DNA of 64,000 nucleotides from positions 127,768 to 191,767 of the forward strand of contig JAQGDQ010000110.1 in the NCBI GenBank assembly GCA_030141605.1. The letters are read 5' to 3'. The DNA comes from Tubiluchus corallicola. Taxonomy: Eukaryota > Priapulida > Priapulimorpha > Priapulimorphida > Tubiluchidae. The notes under the pieces are model-generated. The model was not told the origin of the DNA and searched no databases. It saw only the letters and a program-made list of their open reading frames with translations. This document shows positions 57,701 through 64,000 of this stretch, one piece after another. Made by a program: the position numbers and the translations under genes. How positions within the stretch are numbered: position 1 is the stretch's first letter; every line of letters begins with the position of its first letter.

Positions 57701-60700
57701 CAAAAAATTTGTGTTCATCATACCAAATTTCATTTACAAAATAAGGTATTGTGCAACTCAGCAGCTTACATTTTCTGAAACAGTAAAGAAACTATTCAGT
57801 AAAGATCAGAAAAATTTAAAAAAAAAGGAAATATTAAAAAAATTTTGAACTTTAGAGTCAGAAGCTGTTCCCATGAATTAGCAAAAAATACCTAAATTTT
57901 CTTTCTTTGACATCACTATAACTAATCTATGTCCAAGTCAATACTTCATAAAAGACCCTAGTTAAACACATATTTTATTAAAGGGCAAGTCACTTTAATT
58001 CATAACACGTTCCATTACGGATAGCTAACCTCGCAGATATGTAAGCACAGTATTGATATGTAATTGTTAGTCGATGAAAATGTCTAAAAAAGTATGTATA
58101 CCTGGCATAATGGAGTGATCATTCATGTTGCGAATCTGCAACCAGAAGGGATGAACTCCGTAACATTTTCCATGCGTGTAAAGTTGAGCCATTAAGATCA
58201 CATGGGTGCTCAAATGAGCCACTACAAAAAATTGATTGCTGTGTTATTCTTCAATAGCCAAGTCTTTGACAGCAATTGTCCACTGTGACTTTGTGTTTCA
58301 TGCTTTGATGACTTACTTGCAGAAACAGATTTTCTTAAATGCTGTTCTAAACTTGCTATTCATAACTGCATAAACAAATGGATTGGCAAAACTGTTACAA
58401 TATCCAGACAAAAGATAGAGAGATCGCATTTGTGGATTTGAATGTGGTTTTGTTAGGATGAAATTAGGTCCCCAGCAAACTATAAACACAACAGTGATCA
58501 TAAGCAGCATTTTTGTCGCTTTCATTTCTGCCACTTTTACACTTGTTTGCGGATTTTCTTGGTGAATTCTTAACAGTTGTTTCCGTGCAGCTCTCCACAT
58601 TAGTACATACAGTACGGGCAATGTGACAGCGGGCAAATAAAAAAATAGAATATTGTTGTATATTAAGAAAATTCTGGGAATGTTGCTCATCACAAGAGCA
58701 TGAAGTATACATGCTGCAGCTAAACTAAAACACCACGTAACACAAAGTATTGCAGCTATCGTTTTTCGTGTGATGTAGATGTTGTACTTATATGGATGTA
58801 AAACTGCCAGGTACCTTTCTGCAGCAATTACACATAGATGTAGTATACTAGTATTTGTCAAAAATACCACAACATTTCCAATGACATCACGTGAAATACG
58901 TTTTCTTTTTCCTGGAAAGAGAATTTGTGAAGGCAGTATTATTCCGACTAATAAATCTGTTATGGCTAGCGACACAATGAAGGCATTTGTTTTCGTCTGT
59001 AGCTGTTCATAATTATATACTGCAAGCACAACTAGCAGATTACCTACTACTATAATTATCGCAGTGAGTAGATACAAAACAAATTCTGACACATAAAGCA
59101 CTGTTTGCAACCCTACTTCTGTTCCATTTACAGTAAAATTAGTCATTAAATGCATGGTCAGGTCCCACACACTTCAATCTGTGAACAACAAATTTTCTTC
59201 TATTTTTGTAAAAATGAACATTTCAACTAACACCTACAGCTCATAATTGCACAATGTGACAAAGCTGCACTTGTGAATCACTTATTTACCCTCAGCTGCA
59301 GCAACAATGCACAGTGCTTCTATCAGTCAATTGACAATTGACACTGTTAATTTCGATGCATGATACTGAATACAAGAGTTCGTGAAAATAAATAGTTCAT
59401 AATATTGCATGCGCCCACTGTGTGTGCTTAAATGTACATTAACAGCAGGTGCACATATATTTGCCATTGTGTGCTTTCATAGACGTATTCATTAGATGAC
59501 GAATAGTTTATATAAGCTTATTGTTCTCAACTGTGAAGGAAAATGTAACACATATAATGTAATGTGCAGTGGTGGTTACGACCACACTATTAACACCCAC
59601 TTGCCTACTTATGCCTAGGGATGTTCGTGATTAGTGTAGTTATGATCCCATTCCCAAACAGCGAAAGTGAACTTTAGTCAAACCCCGTTCCTAAACATTC
59701 AGTCAGTTCCGTGCCCCGTTCCCGAACTTCTCATTCAGTTCCAACCTTAAAAACTTTACAATATTTGAAAAACAATGTTTACAGCACAACATACAATAAT
59801 ACATTTATACAGTAATCTATACGTATCAATTTATAATTTGCTTTAACTGTGCTAGTGACTTAAAACTGAAGTGAAGTAAGAGAAGTTTTGTCATCACAGA
59901 TATTTTTGCTCATTTTCTGAAAACAGTGTGCCTAGGTCCACTAGATTCATTTTTATTCGGGCACTCAAATGAAGGAAGGAATTTACAATCCCCACATGAT
60001 TTTATACCCTAATCTTATCGCTAGCCATAACCCTAACCCTAACCCCACCCTAACCTTAACCCTAATTTTAATCTTAAGCCTAATGCTAATCCACTTCACA
60101 AACTAATTTCTTGTGTGTGAGAAACTGCTAACTTCAGCCCAAATGAAAACAGCATGTAAAGATTAATGCATGTTCAGTGTAGATTTTTTAAAAATGATTT
60201 GGACTTTTTTACAACGAAATTGCTTCCCATGCAATTTTGATAGTTGGTTTTGACACCTAACTGCTGTAATATGTGATTGTCAATGCTTGCTAACTAACAC
60301 TTTCAGGTTACCTATATTGTGTTAACAATACATGTTAAATGATAAATGTGATTCGTGACAAGTTTAATAGTTTACAGTCGCTGCGTGTTTGAGTATCACC
60401 ACTCACACAGGTGTTGCCTGTTTGAGTATCATCACCTGCGCAAGTGATGTATGTTTGAGCATCATCACCCACACAGGTGCTGCAACTGTGTAACAGTGAT
60501 AGAGATGATATACACAATTCTGATTTTGTAGAGCAATTTTCTTTCACATGTCCTAGATGCTAGACAAACTAAAAAAGGAAAATAAGGCCCTCACACAGAC
60601 ACCAAGTTGATGGCAGTTTGGATTACAGCCATTCCCTTTACATCACAATAGAACAGAATTTTGCCATACAGCATAGAACAGCCCTCATTTGCACACCAAA

Positions 60701-63684
60701 TACAAAAGCAAATAATCTGTGCACGGAGAACAAGTGCACATATTAACTATGACTAAGTACATGCCATAATGGCTTCATTGCAAACATATAATTTGGCTAG
60801 TATATAACACAGAGCTGCCTGAAAATTCATGGTCGAAGTGTGCTTTTGTCTTGAGAGCTGTATAGGTTGTCACTTAAACATGGAGACAACAAAGAAGAAA
60901 GTGAAATTCAAACAATAATGGTACTGTAATGTTTGTAAAGCGATTAATGCATAGAAAGTTGCACAGTGTTTACAATGATTAATTTAACAACAAATACAAC
61001 TTACAGTGGAAGCCAAGTTGATGGTTTGATCCAAGTTACCTTCACTGTGCTGTTTCTGCTAACCAATGATGCAATAATAGCTGGCAATCTGCTGGTCCTG
61101 ATTGCAGTTTATAAGTACGAACAGCTGCAGACAAAAGTGAATGCACTTATAGTGTCTTTAGCCATAGCAGATTTACTCATAGGAATGACACTGCCGCTTG
61201 CAATTTATGAGTTTTATAAACACTCAGAAGAATATGTAACCACGCACAAACATATCAAGCAAGTCGTTTCAATCACCTTGAGAAATGTAAGCATAATGCA
61301 TCTATGTGCCATAGCTTTTGAAAGATACGTGGCAGTTTTACATCCATACAAGTATAACATCCACATCACGTGGAAAACCGTGACTGGTGTCCTGTGTACG
61401 ATCTGGGTGTTCGGAGGTCTTGTAGCATGCGTGCCAAAGAAAAGCATCAGACTGAGAATACTCTTTGACAGTTTTTTATTCTTTTATGTATCAATGATTA
61501 TAATATCCATCCTGTACGCCTTAATTTGGAGAGCTGCACGGAAACAACTGTTAAGAATCCATCAAGAAAATCAACAAACTAATGTAAAAATTACAGAGAT
61601 GAAAGCCACTAAAATGTTAGCAACAATTACAGCAGTATTTCTTATTTGTTGGGGACCTATGTTTATCAGATTGCTGGATAAAATTTTCGACAAGGCACAA
61701 ATAATTTTCCTATGGCTCGGATACAGCAACAGTTTTGCAAATCCAATTATCTATGCAGCCTTAAACAGTAAATTCAGGATGGCCTTTAAAAGCATTTGTT
61801 TTTGCAAAAATAATTAAAATTTATGTAGTACAGTCTAAAGATAGTTTTACTTGTGGTAATCAATACAAGAATAATAAACCTAAATAACTGGATTCATTCT
61901 TACTTTAATATGTTGACATTGTTTTGGTGTTTCCACAGCATTCAAATTATTCTACTACCAGTATCCTACAGATAGGCAATAAAAAATCTCCTTATTTTTC
62001 TTTACATCTCTTTATGTAATTTTATCTCTGTCCTCTTCTTTTCCTAATGTCTGTAGTCTCTGGACTCTTTCTAGCAACTTCCTTTGCACTTTCGAGTCGT
62101 CTGTCTTCGCAAACTCTTTCGTAATTTTGGTAAAGTAAACTTTTTTTATCACAACACACAAAAGCAAATGTACAGTCATATCTCCTTTAATTTTGCATGA
62201 GGAACACCACGGATATTTTTAAATTTACCTTTCTTACGTAACAACATCCGTAATTAAATTTCGGTATTAATGTCACACAACATTCGCCTTTATCTATTCA
62301 TACTGCTAACTTTGACCTTGTTTTGACCTTTCCTTGATCTAGCAGTTGCTTTTATTTTCTTTAACTTGTGTTTCTAGACTAACTTTATAGCTTGTGACAA
62401 ATGTCTAAAATCTAATTCATTTTTTTCACAACCATTTTAATTCAACCAATCTAATTACTCTCAAATTTTTTAGGTCCGTATTGGTTGAACGAGTGGAACT
62501 TTGATCTACCAGATGAATTCAAGATGGAGGCAAAAATAGTATTTTAAAAAAAGCCTAAGGCACCGTCAGTTCACAAGGGATCGACATGAAACTTTACTAG
62601 AACGAATTCTGCATTATCTGACATGAATGGATTTTTGATTTGCATTTCGAATTCAATATGGTGGCAATGACATTTTTTCCAAAGAAAACCTAAGGCTCTG
62701 TAAGTTTGCAATGAAACTTTACAGAAATATGTTAGAATAAATTCTGCATCGAAAGACAGAGTAGGATTTTTAATCTGCCATTTTAAATCCCAGATGGCGT
62801 AACTGACATCATTTCTTACCCGCGATCATGAATTCAATAAGTCCGTCATCAATAGTGAGTCAAAAGTTTGAGTCAGCCTTGTTTTCTTTGCTCTTCATAT
62901 ATCTATAGTCTATTTTGAATTTGCAAAATTGTAAAGTGAGGTTAGTTTTTTGCAAATTGTTCAATGTACTGCATAACTTATCTGAAAATCTATTGTCAAC
63001 AAAACCGAATGTAAAACAGACCACTAATGGTTCACTAAAATACAAGCAAACACCGTCTCCTATTAATTTGTCTGTGCTGAACCATTCTTCCTGCCAAGGT
63101 CTTTACACCACTTTCAACCATGGCGGCTCGTTTTATAGGCACTGTACCCCTGTTTTCACTCAATATTATCGATAATATTTAATATAATTCCTTTAATGCT
63201 TTCTTTATACTCTTGTACGGAACCAGAGCACATGACAGAGCTGTGTGGTTCACAGGTCCCAGTAATGTGCACTTCATAGGTCCAGCAACGTGGTGTTTGG
63301 CTGTTGTGCGCCTGCGGCCATGCACACATGTCTAAGATGCTCATGCTGTGTGTTGTTAGTTGTCACATGCTTAAAAACCGTGTACTGGCATATTCTTGAA
63401 CTGCGTCAATTTACGCCATTCGTAAGCAAATTTTTTTATACATTTGAATAGGAGTGGCCAGTACCAGACGTTTTTGAGTCAATTAGGTAACTGATTCTAT
63501 TAACCAGGAGTCTAGTACACGGCGCCTACTGTATCTTTGAGTCACCAAAGAAAACAATCTACAACCATGCACTTACTATTGCCAGGCCACCACTTCATAG
63601 ATGACAATGTTGGAGTATGTAACACAAACTCTTCTGTTTTGGGGTCATACGTAGCAGTAGTCTCCAGCTTTCGGAGATGAGTAC
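48726..63684 (-). CDS. ACOX1: Peroxisomal acyl-CoA oxidase, eleven 3' exons (5' end beyond window)
   Basis: Exons in transcript order: 63577-63684, 58102-58221, 57541-57656, 56232-56401, 55403-55565, 54517-54707, 52869-53012, 52000-52105, 50797-50943, 49308-49514, 48726-48788. Every junction is GT-AG and phase-consistent, giving 510 aa against about 660 for full ACOX1, so roughly the first 150 residues lie to the right. Diagnostic blocks: [114 protein letters not shown] and [10 protein letters not shown]. The protein ends SKL, a perfect PTS1 peroxisomal signal. It is an FAD enzyme making trans-2-enoyl-CoA and H2O2 in the first step of peroxisomal beta-oxidation. ACOX1 rather than ACOX2/3 is judged by overall similarity. 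The 5.4-kb intron 58222-63576 contains two GPCR genes. Confidence 0.93.
51187..51490. mobile_element. MITE-like element with 24-bp inverted repeats (oxidase intron)
   Basis: AGGTCAAAGATTAAGTGTGCCA at 51187 and its complement ending at 51490 (one or two mismatches). About 300 bp, no ORF. Superfamily and target duplication not determined. Confidence 0.6.
52277..52776. mobile_element. Pogo/Tigger-like MITE (oxidase intron)
   Basis: 500 bp with inverted ends CAGTGTTCCCTC, flanked by TA at 52275-52276 and 52777-52778. The left subterminal part (CTACTTCGCGGTTCG, TTTCGCGG) is typical of Tigger-like elements. No transposase. Lies in the intron 52106-52868, about 90 bp from the exon at 52869. Confidence 0.85.
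53390..53698 (-). repeat. 66-bp minisatellite with an open minus-strand frame of 22-aa repeats
   Basis: In the intron 53013-54516. Three 66-bp units on the minus strand encode [20 protein letters not shown]-type repeats in one frame of 102 codons without any Met, ending [13 protein letters not shown] and TAA. A repeat length divisible by 3 keeps the frame open, so this may be chance. It could otherwise be an unused or alternative terminal exon (acceptor-like TTTAG/CTTAG sites are upstream). Confidence 0.6.
54126..54226. repeat. Degenerate 31-32-bp tandem repeat
   Basis: Three units sharing CATGATATATCACCTGGTA, in an oxidase intron near the 54517 exon. Confidence 0.7.
56047..56119 (-). pseudogene. 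tRNA-like relic (tRNA pseudogene or SINE head)
   Basis: On the minus strand AGTTCGAATCC matches the B box in 10 of 11 positions, with a pairable T stem (CTTAG/CTGAG). AAGTTCAAATGGGC about 45 nt earlier resembles an A box. The anticodon stem does not pair, so a functional tRNA is unlikely. In an oxidase intron. Confidence 0.35.
56874..57170. repeat. 109-bp minisatellite, about 2.7 copies
   Basis: Units start at 56874, 56983 and 57092 (GGGTTGAATAACATGCAGCA and variants), period 109. In the oxidase intron 56402-57540. Confidence 0.95.
58313..59155 (-). CDS. Rhodopsin-class GPCR, intronless, nested in oxidase intron
   Basis: 280 aa from the ATG at 59155 (an alternative Met at 59146; the frame further upstream lacks an ATG). 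Extracellular NFT and NGT sites are near the N-terminus. Class A landmarks: [10 protein letters not shown] (TM1 Asn), [10 protein letters not shown] (TM2 Asp), [12 protein letters not shown] (TM3 ERY), TW in TM4, CWGP in TM6 and [15 protein letters not shown] (TM7 NPxxY). The Cys at TM3 position 3.25 is replaced by Arg and the second extracellular loop has no Cys, so the usual disulphide is absent, as in melanocortin/cannabinoid/lysolipid-type receptors. C-terminus ICFCK could be palmitoylated. Paralogue at 60975-61817. Same strand as the oxidase gene and only 91 bp before its next exon. Ligand unknown. Confidence 0.9.
   Translation of the reverse strand: MHLMTNFTVNGTEVGLQTVLYVSEFVLYLLTAIIIVVGNLLVVLAVYNYEQLQTKTNAFIVSLAITDLLVGIILPSQILFPGKRKRISRDVIGNVVVFLTNTSILHLCVIAAERYLAVLHPYKYNIYITRKTIAAILCVTWCFSLAAACILHALVMSNIPRIFLIYNNILFFYLPAVTLPVLYVLMWRAARKQLLRIHQENPQTSVKVAEMKATKMLLMITVVFIVCWGPNFILTKPHSNPQMRSLYLLSGYCNSFANPFVYAVMNSKFRTAFKKICFCK
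60028..60066. repeat. Interstitial telomere-like (CCCTAA)n tract
   Basis: TAACCCTAACCCTAACCCC followed by degenerate units. Matches the animal TTAGGG telomere repeat; short and imperfect. Confidence 0.75.
60386..60484. repeat. 33-bp tandem repeat, three units
   Basis: TGTTTGAGTATCA starts at 60386, 60419 and 60452. On the minus strand it encodes 11-aa repeats ([11 protein letters not shown]) in a short ORF, most likely a by-product of the period. Confidence 0.85.
60975..61817 (+). CDS. Rhodopsin-class GPCR, intronless, paralogue of 58313-59155
   Basis: 280 aa from ATG 60975, the first ATG of the frame. N-glycosylation sites NLT and NTT are at the N-terminus. Landmarks: [34 protein letters not shown] in TM4, CWGP and [15 protein letters not shown]. 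Blocks shared almost exactly with the other receptor are [30 protein letters not shown] and EMKATKM, so the two are a recent inverted duplication. Lys replaces the TM3 disulphide Cys; loop 2 likewise lacks a partner. C-terminus SICFCKNN. On the strand opposite to the enclosing oxidase gene. Confidence 0.9.
   Translation: MINLTTNTTYSGSQVDGLIQVTFTVLFLLTNDAIIAGNLLVLIAVYKYEQLQTKVNALIVSLAIADLLIGMTLPLAIYEFYKHSEEYVTTHKHIKQVVSITLRNVSIMHLCAIAFERYVAVLHPYKYNIHITWKTVTGVLCTIWVFGGLVACVPKKSIRLRILFDSFLFFYVSMIIISILYALIWRAARKQLLRIHQENQQTNVKITEMKATKMLATITAVFLICWGPMFIRLLDKIFDKAQIIFLWLGYSNSFANPIIYAALNSKFRMAFKSICFCKNN
61873..61878 (+). terminator. Poly(A) signal of the + strand GPCR
   Basis: AATAAA 55 bp after the stop codon. 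Confidence 0.6.
62512..62800. repeat. Diverged tandem duplication, roughly 130-bp unit
   Basis: Two to three related blocks sharing CCTAAGGC, ATGAAACTTTAC, GAATTCTGCAT and an AAGATGG/CAGATGGCG start. TE family not recognised. Confidence 0.55.
63122..63340. repeat. Dispersed repeat, copy 2
   Basis: Partner of 14596-14870, same orientation; see that entry for the shared blocks. Confidence 0.7.
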
Positions 63685-64000
63685 CTAATCGAATTAAAAA
63701 GTAGTTCAGTAATCACACGACAGGTTTCCCACATAATTTTAAAATAAATTTCCCTGACCAAATATTGATTTTCCATGATTAAGATAAACAGAAATTGCAT
63801 TACTAGTATATAAATATTCAAACATTTTTGTGTATGGACATTCACAATTCATACATATTCATATATGTATGAATGGTGTAAATTCATACATATACTGATA
63901 CATGATGTGTCGGGCCAATCAATATTTTTGGAACAGAAATTCAAACTGAGAGTCTGCCGTAGTAAAATTTTATTTGAACACGAATCACTGAAAAGTATGT
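63685..64000. other. Oxidase intron running off the window
   Basis: No exon recognised between the 63684 acceptor and the window end. A short ATTCATACATAT-type inverted repeat is around 63845-63885. Confidence 0.5.

Larger units (their letters stand above)
59156..60974. other. Oxidase intron segment between the divergent GPCR genes
   Basis: Contains both GPCR promoters (the genes point away from each other), an interstitial telomere-like tract at 60028 and a 33-bp repeat at 60386. No further gene recognised. Confidence 0.5.
61818..63576. other. Remaining oxidase intron segment
   Basis: AT-rich intron with a diverged tandem duplication at 62512-62800 and copy 2 of the dispersed repeat at 63122-63340. 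No coding signal. Confidence 0.5.

Noticed and set aside
60028-60066. Chromosome end
   Set aside because: Only a few degenerate CCCTAA units flanked by ordinary gene-containing DNA; an interstitial tract.
1-64000. CRISPR arrays, rRNA genes, bacterial operons
   Set aside because: No regular short repeats with unique spacers and no rRNA-like segments; all genes are eukaryotic with spliceosomal introns.

Overview
The window is nuclear DNA of an animal, almost certainly an invertebrate. It is AT-rich, its genes have many phase-consistent GT-AG introns, and TEs of several classes sit inside introns and inside each other. Five conserved host genes were identified by reading exons on both strands: the C-terminus of APC (+, 2-523), a two-exon B3GALT6-like glycosyltransferase (+, 3357-4846), a six-exon DNTTIP2/Fcf2 ribosome-biogenesis gene (+, 6588-17955), a five-exon HSD17B8 (-, 20450-27883) and eleven 3' exons of a peroxisomal acyl-CoA oxidase ending in SKL (-, 48726-63684, 5' end outside the window). 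There are also two 3' exons of a trypsin-like protease (-, 30756-32220) and two intronless rhodopsin-like GPCR genes (58313-59155 -, 60975-61817 +) nested in one oxidase intron. The phylum cannot be fixed from this sequence alone.

Layout. 1-6.5 kb: APC tail and galactosyltransferase. 6.6-18 kb: DNTTIP2, with a decayed piggyBac in intron 1 and a 5'-truncated LINE in intron 5. 18-28 kb: HSD17B8, tail-to-tail with DNTTIP2; its intron 1 holds a pogo-like MITE almost touching the exon 2 acceptor and a sense-oriented solo LTR with heat-shock elements. 28-33 kb: sparse sequence and the protease exons. 33.2-45.8 kb: a retroelement block. An older Ty3-type element (pol remnant, then an env-like fragment and several small ORFs) was split by a young Ty3 element with identical 81-bp LTRs, a CTGAC target duplication and an intact 1353-codon gag-pol. 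45.8-48.7 kb: intergenic with hairpin and direct repeats. 48.7-64 kb: the oxidase gene, its nested GPCRs, MITEs and minisatellites.

The most unusual item is at 43602-44468. Between the env-like and accessory ORFs and a candidate 3' LTR lies an intronless, frameshifted nuclear-receptor gene with both a two-zinc-finger DNA-binding domain and a ligand-binding domain. If it belongs to the old element, this is a retrovirus-like element that captured a hormone-receptor-type transcription factor. The 3' accessory region also encodes a protein with two dynein-light-chain (LC8)-like motifs, a small single-span membrane protein and a very basic protein.

The host genes are ordinary housekeeping functions (Wnt/cytoskeleton scaffold, proteoglycan linker synthesis, rRNA processing, fatty-acid metabolism in mitochondria and peroxisomes) and do not form a functional cluster.
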